Source: Rhytidiadelphus loreus (lineage: Eukaryota > Streptophyta > Bryopsida > Hypnales > Hylocomiaceae). From it: a stretch of DNA of 64,000 nt. Position numbers and translations under genes: made by a program. The DNA lies in NCBI GenBank assembly GCA_947034895.1, contig OX344765.1, positions 44,459,001 through 44,523,000 of the forward strand, in the 5' to 3' direction. The notes beneath the pieces are model-generated. The model was not told the origin of the DNA. It saw only the letters and a list, made by a program, of their open reading frames with translations, and ran no database searches. Positions 38,999 to 49,423 of the stretch are shown here, piece after piece (the stretch's first letter is position 1; the number at the start of each line of letters is the position of its first letter).

Positions 38999-39820
38999 TT
39001 ATTCAATCACTAGATTCATCCCCCGCAACACAAATCGCGACTCGAATGCCTTCGCGGACATCCTCATCCCATCCAATATATAATTGGCTTGATCGTCTGA
39101 TGCGACCAAGGGCGCCACACCTATGCGGTTCCGATCTACAAACTCACGAAGGCGTCCGAGTGGACACTCCTCGTGTAGTTTCTTCAGCCACGGAATGAGA
39201 GTGCCGACGAGCACATTGTCTCCACGCATGTACGGGTTCCAACTCTCAAGGTATATGCAATTCCCATTCTCATTGAGGATGCCCTTTTGCGGAGAATCAT
39301 CAATGAGAATGGTATTGTCCTTGTTGAATGAGTTGGGATCCTGAGGGTCTAGGAACAATTCTTCATCAAGCACTTTGAAGAGCAGAGTCTTCCACGGACT
39401 CCCAGCCTGATGAAGAAATTTTCCTTCTGAGGTTTCTACCCTCCTACAGTTGTCCTGACCTAGGATGTGGTAGGGAGCCTTGCAGTTCTGGAATAGGAAA
39501 CTCGCAACGGGTTCCACCGTCTTCTTGAACATGGAGCTCCAAACTACGACGCGGTTCGAAATCTTTGAAACCTCGTCTAAGAACTCGCGCACATTGGAAC
39601 GAACGAAGACGGCCTTCGTCCCAATGAGGGTTGGGGTTCGATGGGAGAATACATTATCTCGGACCGTGTAATGTTTTTTCTTCTCATGGGGCCCTTGACC
39701 CTGACTCTCACACAACACTCCGTTCAAATCGAACACGATATTCAACCACTTCTGTCGCGGTTGGACCACTAACGAGGACACACTCCGCGGCACTCTGTTT
39801 TTTCGACCTGCCGTTACTAC
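38999..39820 (-). CDS. FCP1/SCP-type (NIF) HAD phosphatase domain, last exon of the fusion gene
   Basis: This exon encodes 273 residues ending VLRGMNLVIE. The HAD nucleophile motif is VFDLNGVLC (about residue 31 of the exon); the family normally has DxDxT/V, so the second acid is Asn here. WSSMFKKTVEP fits motif II (usually WTS/WSA), and TILIDDSPQK is the conserved acid pair of motif IV. Family members dephosphorylate phospho-Ser in Ser-Pro contexts such as the RNA polymerase II CTD. Because the second Asp acts as general acid/base, activity may be low. No ATG precedes the domain in its own frame; the exon opens at an acceptor after a pyrimidine-rich tract. A separate small gene starting at ATG 40,051 with a 60-nt intron is a weaker alternative. 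Confidence 0.75.
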   Translation of the reverse strand, partial: VVTAGRKNRVPRSVSSLVVQPRQKWLNIVFDLNGVLCESQGQGPHEKKKHYTVRDNVFSHRTPTLIGTKAVFVRSNVREFLDEVSKISNRVVVWSSMFKKTVEPVASFLFQNCKAPYHILGQDNCRRVETSEGKFLHQAGSPWKTLLFKVLDEELFLDPQDPNSFNKDNTILIDDSPQKGILNENGNCIYLESWNPYMRGDNVLVGTLIPWLKKLHEECPLGRLREFVDRNRIGVAPLVASDDQANYILDGMRMSAKAFESRFVLRGMNLVIE

Positions 39821-42800
39821 CTGATCAAACACAACACGAAAGAGATGTAGTTACCTGTTGAAAGGCAGAATCAGGCGACCCATAAAACGGTGAAAAGCAT
39901 TGAACCCCACTAAGCGACTGCAGAACCCCTCCGTTAAGTGATTGTTTGAGTGCCAACGGGCGGTGCACACTTCTAAGTTGTCCGCGCTGGGCACAAACAT
40001 GGGCAATATCAATTCATTAGACACTACACGCATTGAAGAGAAGTTTGACATATATTTATTTCCGGGTGTATTTATGATACACCCGGTCTAACGGTTTTGT
40101 TGATCTCTAGCCGATTGTATACAAGTACCAACTACACTCCGTTCCGGTATCTACACTATGCTACAAACGTAGTCATAGAGTGGTAGTCCGTCCACGCTTC
40201 ACAATCAGAGACTGTCCACTCCCTCCTGTCAGACAGAAGGAATTGGCATGAGAGTTTCTCACTGGGAATATGAACATGATGGAAGCCAAAACAAACATCC
40301 ATCACATCACATTCGACAGACTCAATCATGAAATATCGTAGGGATCTGACGATGGAGGGGAGTGTACCTGACCGAACTCCAGGGTTCCGGCGTCCTCATC
40401 CAAATATTCCCCGTAGTCGACAGTCTCGTCATCGTCGTCCGGGGGATTTTCAAACTCTATCTCCACCTCCGGTACTCGTGGCTCAGGTGGAGGGGGGATG
40501 GGATCTGGAACAACGTCACCCACTTCCTGTGTCTCCGGGACCGACTCCGCTTGCACCTCCAATGCAGGCGGCTGGCTCAAATTATCCTCGCCCCGAGGAT
40601 AATCCAGAGCACTATCAGCTCCCTCTGTTCCAATTCCAAGGGGAGCTCTCTCTTCTTGGATCTGTTGATCTGTTCTATCAACTGGAAGATTGGACACCTG
40701 CTCTTGTTCCAATGGAGGCGGAGAAGGGGGAACAATATCGTCTTCGGCAGGTGGGAGAGGATCATCTTCGACTCGAGGATAATCCTCCTCGGCGGTCTGC
40801 TGACCTGTGGCTTCTGATGCACCACCAACGTCATGGGCATCAGGATGAGAGGCAGAGGGTCTTGTGATCGCGTTCTCAGAGAAACATTCTCTTCACGCAA
40901 TTTCTCTAGTTCTTTCTTCAATGCCTCCTTCTCCGCCAGCTCCTCTTCCCTTCTTCTTGACTGCTCTGCCCTCTTAAAGGCCTTCCTCTCCTCTCTCTGC
41001 CTCCAAAAATCCTTGAGCTCCTGCTTCACAGGACGGAGAGGAACATGAGTTGGGTCTGAAGGCTCCCTGGACTCGGGAGCATGGCCAGGGTGTGCCTCTG
41101 CAGGTGCGTTCGGAGAATGGGTGCCCCGTGATGGACCCGCGCCACCATCATCCGGACCATCATAGTTGAAGTCCTCCATATCGGAATAGGAGTCCTCCAC
41201 ATCGCTGATTATGATGTCCGGTATGATCTCCTCCAAGGGCTTCTTTTCGATCTTCTTTTTCCTCCGCATATCCGCTCCGGAGTCTTGGATTCCTTTGGAG
41301 GCGGATTCGGGGCCCTTGTCCTGTACGTGGGATTCTTCCACATTTCCTCCTCGAACAATATTTGTATTTGTTCCGTATTCATTGATGCCGAGGTTGGAAG
41401 CACCCTCGTCACCAGGAAAATCCCGATCCGCCCTTGACACACCCGCATTTCCATCAATTGAGGGTGTGGACTCCGAGTCCACATCTGGAATTTGAAGGTT
41501 ACGAGGTCGCTCATAACCTGGAAGATATGGCGAGTTTTCATGGCAGAAATCGTTGATGTCTAATTTACTGCCATATTTCGCCATTTCTCGAAGTTTTTGG
41601 GATGCATGCCGGTCAGTAAGGCCATAATAATAGAGACCATACATCTGTAGAAGAAAAAGCAGTTGTTAATACTCATTCTCAACCCCTCATTTTGCACATC
41701 ATACAACAGACAAGGATATCTTCGAGCCGAAGATAACTGACAATACGACAATTTATCTTCGAGCCGAAGATAAAGGCGAAACATAGAGTCTCACCTTGGC
41801 AGCAATCATAAACTTTGAGCCAGTGTAAATGCCGATGACGTTTTCTCCAGTCACGGCAAAACTCTGGAGAATGTCAATATAGAATTCCATCCTGAGCTCA
41901 CTCGCATGGATTCTATATTTCGCCTCGGTATTCTTCTGAAAATCCGTGTAGTAAAGAATGTCATCTGTGGCATAGACCTTCTTCACTACATCCTTATATC
42001 TTGGCTCCCTATCATCCCATTTCTTCATTACAAATAGGAGCTTCACCGGGGGCGCCAACGCACGGTTGGTCGAGTTGTCCATCCTCTCGGCCTTACTTGG
42101 TAGGTAGGTGGACATCTTGACCTCGTACCCTGTCATCTTCGACGCCGCAAATTTCTTTGCCGCGTCGATGTCATATGAATTCCCCAGAATCCATAACCAA
42201 ACATCAGGAGTAGACAACACCGGCCTCAGGTGATCTGTCAGAAAATTCAGCAATGGCAAGCACGGCGGACTGTCACCGGATCCTGGATTTGGTCTAGGGA
42301 GGATTCGAAAATCTATGACGGCGACACGAAGGTCTCTCATGATGTAGGGCCACACGTGGGTGGTCACAAGAGCTTGGGGATAGCATTGGTGACCCCGAAT
42401 GAACACATCCCCTCCCACTAGCTCCACCCGCTTCTTCATTTTCAAGAAGGTCTTGAACATGTTATAGACCATCGACAATTTTGGGTTGTCCTTGTAGTCT
42501 ATTGCTGTCTTCTTCTTTGCCTCGTTGGTGAGGCGCTTAACGAAGAACTGGTTGGGAGGGGCGGTGAGGAGGAAATCCCACGTTGCCGAGGAAAACATGT
42601 TGTTGCGCTTCCATTGCTTCCACGCCACGTCAATGACTTCCCCATGTCTGTCCTTGAATTTCAAGGACTTATCGAGGGCCATGAATTCCTCCATGATGAC
42701 TTTCTTTCGCTTCCTCCTCTCTACCCAGTGCTCGGCTTTATAATTGTCCTCGCACAATATCTTTGAAGCGCCCACTGAGACCTTCGGGTAGTCCCGTGTG

Positions 42801-44755
42801 CGACCTTCTGTTCTCCCAAGCAGATGGAGGACGTAATCCTTCAGATCAATGTCTGTGAAGTGTCCCATGTGCTTGAAAAATTCCCTCTTCAATGAGAAAT
42901 TCTTCTCGTTGAAGGTCTTTGCGCTTTTGAATGGTTTGCGCGTCACAGGATCAATCAGTGATCCTTCCATGTGTTTTTGGAGGAACTCCTCCCACATCTG
43001 GTAAGTCTCATCGGCCAAGGTAATAATTCGGATTTCATTCTTGACATCCGATGCGAGCTTCACCTGTGCTCCCTCCTTGTCCGGATTGATGCTGCCATAT
43101 CGGATCATGACAGCGTCGACAAAATCCTGTCGAGACGAATATTCAATGAAGTAAGCTCAGTACTCAATGCATACATTTTTCTGACCATTATCCTCGACCC
43201 GAGGATAGTTGAGACAGAGATCACAGAACATGAAATTACAGATAACAAACCCTGTAGAGGCAGTACATTGAAATAACTAGATCATGAACATATACATTTT
43301 ATCTTCGCCACGAAGATAAAATGGACCTACCTTGTATGCTGCAAGGTTGAAGACAGCCTTATTCCGCCTCACCAATCCCTCATTCTCGATGTTGGTAGGC
43401 CGCTTGAGCTCCTTCCAAACCTGCCTACACGCGGAAATTTGGTTCCCCCACGTTGGCTGACTGTGAACGAGGTGATTGGAGGCATTGCACCATTTTGAAA
43501 TAGCTGTGAGCTGTTTCGGGTCTCTAGTCCAGACAATTATAGCTTCCCACGTCTGCAACTCGATCTTCCGAGTCTCACAGCATCCTCCTTGTTGTAGCAT
43601 TTTGGCTGCAGTGACACTGTGCTGGCTATTGATGATGAAGAAGCCTCCGGTCTTGATGGAATCCCAATCCTTCGGACGCTCCTTCAGAAGTTTCTTATTG
43701 GCATCTACAGGTGTCAAGCAAAGCTTTTGTCTTTGCTGCTCTGAGCCGAGATGAACGAGGGTGTCTTTCATCTCAAACACCATTCTCATTTCTAGCTTCC
43801 GGATAATATATCTTTCCTTGGCCAGGAAGCATTGTTTGATGTCTACGGTGAAGATCTGGGGATGAAAAATGAAGCACTTGCCATTTTCCTTCCAAAAATC
43901 TGATTGATATGCTCCAGCCACTTCATGTTTTTCGATTGCTTTCTTATCTGATGGCTTCCGTGGATTCACATTTGTGAGAATAGAGCCTGAACTGCCAGCG
44001 GTTGCTGGACGAGTGTCCGTTACAGATTTCCTCCGTTTGTCACTCGGCTCGCCAGTACTGGTGTCCGGGGTCTTTCTCTTTTGGGCCTGAGCGCGGGCGG
44101 TCCCTCTCCCACTTCCTCTACTCCCTGTTCGGCCACGCACTCCTGACGCTGATTTGGTCTCAGCCGCAGTTTCCTGCCTTTGATGACCACGACCGTGACT
44201 CGCTCGGGCAGGTCCTTTTTGGACATGTTCCTTGGCGTGCTCAGTGAGCTTATGGAACATGTACCCAATTTTCCTCGCCATGGCCCTGGCGTTCCTTCTG
44301 ACCCAAGGGTAGTACCTTGAAATGAAGTCTTCAGCCAAGGTATCATGGTTTGCCAAGTGCAAGTCGGCGATGAGGTTGTTGAAGTCGAACACTCCCACAG
44401 TGTCATCCTCATGGCAGATAATGGAATAAGTATGCTTTGTTTCCCTCCCCGCGTTGTCGTACCCTTGTAGTGTGATGACTAGGTACTTGTCTTGGTGATT
44501 CTCTACGAGAGCGACCTTCTCACTGAGGTTCCAATTCACGTAAATCCCACTGTCTTTTACTCGGTGACGTAGGTAGATGTAATCCTTCGACTGGTTGACA
44601 CCGAATGTCCAAGAGTCGACAACGGCTTTGAATTGCCAGAGCTTGCCGTAGAGCTCTGGCATCTCCGTTATGAAGGGCTCCTCATCGACCCACTTGCTGA
44701 ATGGCTCCAGAAACGGCAGTGTAGTTGAGTAATCGTACTCAGAGTCTGTAGACAT
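38999..44755 (-). CDS. Element-borne fusion protein: ParB-like, DNA-methyltransferase-like, coiled coil, acidic tail, FCP1-like phosphatase
   Basis: The exons that I can join are 44755-43331, 43126-41795, 41644-40368 and 39820-38999. The joins are AAG|GTAGGT to ACAG|GAT, AAG|GTGAGA to CTACAG|ATG, and CAG|GTACAC to a pyrimidine-rich tract ending GATCAG|GTAG, all phase 0. Start is ATG 44,755. About residues 1-190 are of unknown fold, then comes a basic linker (KRKTPDT, DKRRKS). About 300-475 has a ParB/DGQHR-like core (FIINSQHSV, 375 on). About 740-950 resembles a permuted N6/N4 DNA methyltransferase: a SPP block at 761, LRPVLSTPDVWLWILG, then ENVIGIYTGSKFMIAAK at 903 in the place of VLDPFxGSGTT. 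A coiled coil (about 1125-1175), an acidic Pro-rich tail, and the phosphatase follow. Exon 3 changes frame near 40,850. ParB and methyltransferase assignments are inference from motifs. Confidence 0.6.
40062..40086. other. Perfect hairpin, 9-bp stem, 7-nt loop
   Basis: CCGGGTGTA pairs with TACACCCGG around TTTATGA. It lies in the long intron (39,821-40,367) of the fusion gene and is unrelated in sequence to the GATA-type palindrome. Function unknown. Confidence 0.7.
40581..40793. repeat. Two element palindromes inside coding exon 3
   Basis: At 40,581-40,603 the palindrome ATTATCCTCG-CCC-CGAGGATAAT is perfect (10+3+10). At 40,771-40,793 a weaker copy (ATCATCTTCG-ACT-CGAGGATAAT) occurs. In the acidic-tail frame they encode DYPRGEDN and DYPRVEDD, so the DNA motif has become part of the protein. 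Confidence 0.8.
41716..41773. repeat. Two palindromes in intron 2 of the fusion gene
   Basis: ATATCTTCG-AGC-CGAAGATAA-like copies lie at 41,716-41,736 and 41,752-41,773, inside the 150-nt intron 41,645-41,794. Confidence 0.8.
43187..43321. repeat. Two palindromes in intron 1 of the fusion gene
   Basis: Copies at 43,187-43,209 (ATTATCCTCG-ACC-CGAGGATAGT) and 43,297-43,321 (TTTTATCTTCG-CCA-CGAAGATAAAA) lie in the 204-nt intron 43,127-43,330, the second close to the splice donor. Confidence 0.8.
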
Positions 44756-44811
44756 GTTGGTATAAATCTGTGCACAACATACCGTGAAAATCAGAGTTGT
44801 AATTTGATTTT

Positions 44812-44919
44812 TTATCTTCGCCTCGAAGATAACAATCGAAAAATAAAAATCAATTATCAACATATGGAATTCATTTGTATGTCAATGCCACAGTTCAGTA
44901 TCTTCGGTACGAAGATAAT
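44812..44919. repeat. Two palindromes just upstream of the fusion-gene start
   Basis: TTATCTTCG-CCT-CGAAGATAA at 44,812-44,832 and TATCTTCG-GTA-CGAAGATA at about 44,899-44,917. They lie 57-165 bp upstream of the ATG at 44,755, in a probable 5' UTR intron or promoter. A splice acceptor (GTGCACAG) precedes the ATG by about 15 bp. Confidence 0.75.
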
Positions 44920-45074
44920 ATTGTACGTTCTCTTATTCTATTTTCTTTACATTGTTGTTTAGTTGCTCTTAACTTCTAGAGGGGTATAACTGTTGCTTAT
45001 TCTAATTTCATTACATTAAATTCGTTGCTTGTAGTTTTTTATTTTAATTTCTGTTATTTTGTGATATTATTTTT

Positions 45075-45715
45075 TGTTTGACAATTATCCTCGGCCCGAG
45101 GATAATTGTTTTTAAGTTATTATATTTTTTGAACAATCATCTTCGAGCCGAGGATAATTGCTTTCTAATTAACAACATTTTTGGATTATTTTTTGTTTGA
45201 CAATTATCCTCGGACCGAGGATAATTGTTTTTATGTTATTATATTTTTTTGAACAATCATCTTCGAGCCAAGGATAATTGCTTTCTAATTAACAACATTT
45301 TTGGATTATTTTTTGTTTGACAATTATCCTCAGACCGAGGATAATTGTTTTTATGTTATTATATTTTTTTGAACAATCATCTTCGAGCCGAGGATAATTG
45401 CTTTTTAATTAAAAACATTTTTGGATTATTTTTTGTTTGACAATTATCCTCGGCCCGAGGATGATTGTTTTTTATTTTTATTTCTTTTTCTTTTTTGCAT
45501 GCTTTTCTGTTACTTATTTATCCTCGGGCCGAGGATAATTGTTTCTTTTTTTTGAAGTGATGGCCCTTTTGGGGGGGGGTTATTTTCTGAGTATCATTTA
45601 GCCGAGTATAATTGTTAGTCTTGCTGTGTTTTTCATGACTACTGTGGTTTTTTGGCTTTTTAGACTACAGTTTATCTTGGACTCGATGATGATTATCTTC
45701 GGACCGAGGATAATT
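45075..45715. repeat. 119/120-bp tandem array with two palindromes per unit
   Basis: Units starting with the block at 45,082, 45,201, 45,321 and 45,441 each hold one palindrome of the CCTCGGNCCGAGG type. The best copy, at 45,081-45,109, is symmetric over 14+1+14 bases. Each also holds a second copy of the CTTCGAGCCGAGG type about 57 bp on. Further single copies follow near 45,519 and 45,687-45,712. The array sits upstream of the fusion gene. Confidence 0.85.
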
Positions 45716-46384
45716 TTTGTTGGAAACTCAGTAATAACTAACGATAATTGTGACGAAAACCCTAAATGTAATACTAATCATCTAGGCATGTGTAGAATAC
45801 AGACATAGAATTTTGTGAACATTCAATTAATACATGCATACAAACAAAATTGAAATCACGCAATGAATGCAAGAGCAAGTGTGGAAACAACATAATACTA
45901 CAACTAAAAATTTGGTCACCTGCAAATTATATTGTTTGCACACTTCCTGCAGCAGATTCTAAAATGTAATAGAATTTCTCCACACCCTAATGTTCAATGA
46001 ATACTGCACACACACTAAACCCTAATCCACAAACAAATGAGACAAATGAACAAAAATTTGAAACCCAAACTCTAAAACCGAGGCCAGGAGCACTTGCATT
46101 CACATTGCAAGAACGTGAAGAATTCATGAATACATAACAACTGAAACAAGAAGAAGAAGAATTTCACACTGAACATGCACAATGAATGAATGAGTAACTA
46201 CAACCAAAATTCAAGAACCTTAATTCAGATTCAAGAACCTTGCCCTGAATTCTAGAACCTCAACACTAGAAAACAAAAACAGTCACAAAGGTTGAAAACA
46301 AAGTACAACTATTTCAAATTGAATAAACACATCAAATAGAGGCCAAGTACAAAACTCTGCTTACCAAAAATCAACTGCTTCGTT
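45716..46384. other. Non-coding, inside the element
   Basis: AT-rich sequence with AAACCCTAAA words and a short repeated CAAGAACCTTAATTCAG / ATTCAAGAACCTT block near 46,215-46,260. No gene seen. Confidence 0.45.
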
Positions 46385-46680
46385 TACAGCAGCCAATGTC
46401 GCTCCTTCAGCTCGTGCGCCTGAAGCTCCTGCGCCTCAAGCAACTTCAGAACACCCGCGCGTGAAACAGCAGGCAATGTCGCTCGAAGCTCCTGCGCCTT
46501 CACCTCCCGCGCTTCAGCTCCGCGCCTCGCCTCGTCTCCCGCGCTTCAGATGCCGCGCCTCGCCTCCCGTGCTTCAGCTTCCGCGCCTCAGCTCCCGCGG
46601 CCCAAGCTGCTTCAGCTCCCGCGCCTGAAGATCCCACGCCTCGAGCTCCCACCACTGCAACCTAAACACGCAAGAAGAGT
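46385..46680. other. GC-rich CTCCCGCGC/TTCAGCTCC low-complexity island
   Basis: Repeats of GCGCCT, CTCCCGCGC and TTCAGCTCC words give a CpG-rich island in otherwise AT-rich DNA, about 1.6-1.9 kb upstream of the fusion-gene ATG. It may be a promoter island or a degenerate minisatellite. No convincing protein is encoded: frames are repetitive and unlinked to neighbours. Confidence 0.55.
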
Positions 46681-46779
46681 AAAACCGCCCTGGAAACCCG
46701 TCATCAACTCGTGCTGGAAAGATGACCTCGCGCTGCAAAGTGAGGCTGAACCCTCGCGTTGGAGAGATGATCTCCCAAG

Positions 46780-47060
46780 CCTATGACCTCCCGAGCCTGC
46801 GACCGCCCGAACCTACGTTCCCGAACCGGAAACCTCCCGAACCTACGTTCAAGAGTCTGCGAACTCCCGAACCTACGTTCCCAAGTCTAGAACCTCCCAA
46901 ACGTACGTTCCCGAACCTACATTCGTGAGTCTGCAAACTCCCGAACCTACGTTCCCAAGTCTTCAACCTCATAAATGTACGTTCCCGAACCTACGTTCAT
47001 GAGTCTTCGAACTCCCAAACCTACGTCCCCAAGTCTTCAACCTCCCAAACGTACATTCTT
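46780..47060. repeat. 74-bp minisatellite
   Basis: GAGTCTGC or GAGTCTTC starts recur at 46,853, 46,927 and 47,001 (74 bp apart). Each unit is built from shorter CTCCCGAACCTACGTTCCC-type blocks. Confidence 0.75.
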
Positions 47061-47090
47061 GAGCCTGCTGCCTCCGAAACTTATTTTCTC

Positions 47091-47117
47091 AACCCTAAAC
47101 CCTAAACCCTAAACCTA
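47091..47117 (+). repeat. Short interstitial telomeric tract (CCCTAAA)3
   Basis: Three consecutive CCCTAAA units directly follow the 74-bp minisatellite. Confidence 0.85.
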
Positions 47118-49423
47118 CCATGCCGAGCCTATTGCCTGTCCCAAACCTATTTTGCCTAATGTATGTCGCGAAACCCTAGTTTTGAGCTTGGGGCCCTCTA
47201 CACGTAGGTGTCCTTAAGACCTTAAGCCTTAAACGATTGATTGGTCACTGCAGAAATCATCTATTTTGTCCCTGTGGGAATTGTTGGTTTAAATAAACCC
47301 TAAAAAATACACATTGGAAGACAAACTATTGTAGATGATCTAAAAAATAAACCCTAAAAAATACACATTGGAAGACAAACTATTTGCTAATTTAATCAAA
47401 TTTGAATAGAATTCAATCAATGATATTTCTAATTTGTTTAGGGTTTCAACACCCTAAATGACCAACGTGTTTTTTGAGCATTTTAGAATTTACTTTAAAT
47501 TTCAAATGAATCAAGCATCTTTAGAACTTACGCACCGAAACACAATTTTCAGATTCCATACTCTATTCAAAGCTTACATTACATTTTGGACATTCCATAC
47601 ACTAAAATTCTATATGTAATACAAAGTACTGTCATTAATAAAAGAATAATAAATAATAAACTCTTTAATTTGTTTAATTTGTTTTTTTTAAATTATAAAG
47701 AACTTTTACTTTTTAGATACTTCTCACCCTTAAAGGTCTAAACACCATATTTTAAATATTTAACATTTAAAAAGGTATGGAATAACCACTAATTGGGACA
47801 AGAAATAAAATGTAGAAGTTGAAAAAATTTTGAACTTTAAATTATGATTCTTCTGAGAATTAATTTGGTGCCAATTGTTTGGTTCTTTACAACAAAAAAT
47901 ATAAATGAAGTATTCATATTCTGTAGTTTGAAGAACTATTATTTCTAAATTCATGGAATAGGTTTTAGGGTGGAATGCCAAAAAAAATGAAACTTCTACG
48001 TTTTTTTCACTCGGTTGTCTTCATTAAAATTCCATGATTGTTGTGCATTGAGTTTAGTTTTTAAAGTACAAAATACTCTTGGCTTGTTTTATTAATTAAT
48101 TCCATGTTAAAAAGATTAAGAATGATTTTGATATAATATTTTGTTTATTGAAAAGTTTTCATGACACAATTCTAAAAGTACAACACTCAAAATTGTTCAT
48201 AATAGTTTAAAGAAAAATAGGCCTTTCATTGATACATAACTTACATTTTTTGAATAATTATGGGTTTAAATTACACAAGATGTAAAGAAGTTCTCAAACT
48301 TATAGAATATAGTATTTTCATACAATTTCAAAGTCATTGTATGCAATACGTTGTAATACATTCATTTCTAGGAGGTGAAACTCTCATAATGATTATTATT
48401 TTATGAGACATTGAAGTGGTTCAAGTCTCTAAACCATGATGGAGTTAATAATAATGAATACAAAATCCATCATTCATTTCAATGTCCTAACAAAGTAGGC
48501 CCATTTGAAGCCAATTATTCTTCAAATCATAGCTTCGAAATTCGAATGCGATGAAAGTGGACATGATGACTTCTTAGAACAAAGGTCTTTGAAATTTTTT
48601 ACTCTTCATATAGTTACCAAGCTTGTAAAAATAGGGGTCCTACTTTGTATAGTTCAAGTATCCTACTTTCTTTTTGAAATATTGAAACATTTGCTTTTTA
48701 TTTCCTTTTATTTTTTAAAAGATTTTTTTTAATATGTTTATAGTATTTCTTTACATTGTTGTGCAAACTTTTGGTTTTCCCCCTTAATCATTCTAATTTA
48801 AAAAAACAATTGAACAAAATAATATACTATGTTGAAGAATCATTATTCTTTCAAATTTTTATCATAATTTAATTCGTACAATATTTTATTTTTTTGCTCT
48901 AGTTGTTCTCATTAAAATTTCAATTCTATGAAGTACAACATCAATGGCTTCGTTTCTTCTTTCGTTTCCAATGTGCTCCTCTATAAATGCAAATTCCTTA
49001 GAATGTGTTAAAACATTCTGGAAAAGAAACTATTACAAGAACTACATTTTATAGAATTGAATCTTAAAAAATTCACAATTGTACATTATTCTTTGTTCTG
49101 AATAGTGGAACTCAAAGTTGTGTATATTTTTTATGACATTAAATTCGAGATTGTACGGTCATTTAAAAGTCAACAACTTTGGACATCATTTTTTAATTAG
49201 AACTAATAATATTCAAAATAGAAACTATTATATTTAATCGTGTGCTTTAAGGTAAAAACCCTAAACCCAAAACCTATAAATCTAAATAAGAAACATCCTT
49301 AAACTTCTGGATATGGAATTTCAAAAGCAAATATGAATTGTCAATATAATCCGCAAAATCTTAATGATAAAAATATTGAATTCATGAACATATAATTTAC
49401 ATTTCTTCAAGACTTTGTTAAAA
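47118..49423. other. AT-rich non-coding stretch inside the element
   Basis: A 55-bp direct duplication (AATAAACCCTAAAAAATAC, then CATTGGAAGACAAACTATT) lies at about 47,292-47,385. No coding frame was seen. The low complexity and lack of palindromes could mean a nested insertion within the element. Confidence 0.5.

Noticed and set aside
39855..39986. A phase-0 44-codon open stretch (LKQSLNGGVLQSLSG...) that could be an extra exon before the phosphatase
   Set aside because: Using it leaves only a 34-nt intron before the phosphatase exon, which is too short for plants, and its acceptor lacks a pyrimidine tract. Direct joining of 40,368 to 39,820 is better supported.
39851..40051. ATG-initiated frame at 40,051 as a separate start for the phosphatase gene
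   Set aside because: It needs a 60-nt intron and the N-terminal sequence has no recognisable features. Kept only as an alternative.
40326..40367. Stop of the acidic frame at 40,326 as the natural end of the fusion gene
   Set aside because: Possible, but a good donor (CAG|GTACAC) precedes it and the phosphatase exon otherwise has no start. RNA data would decide.
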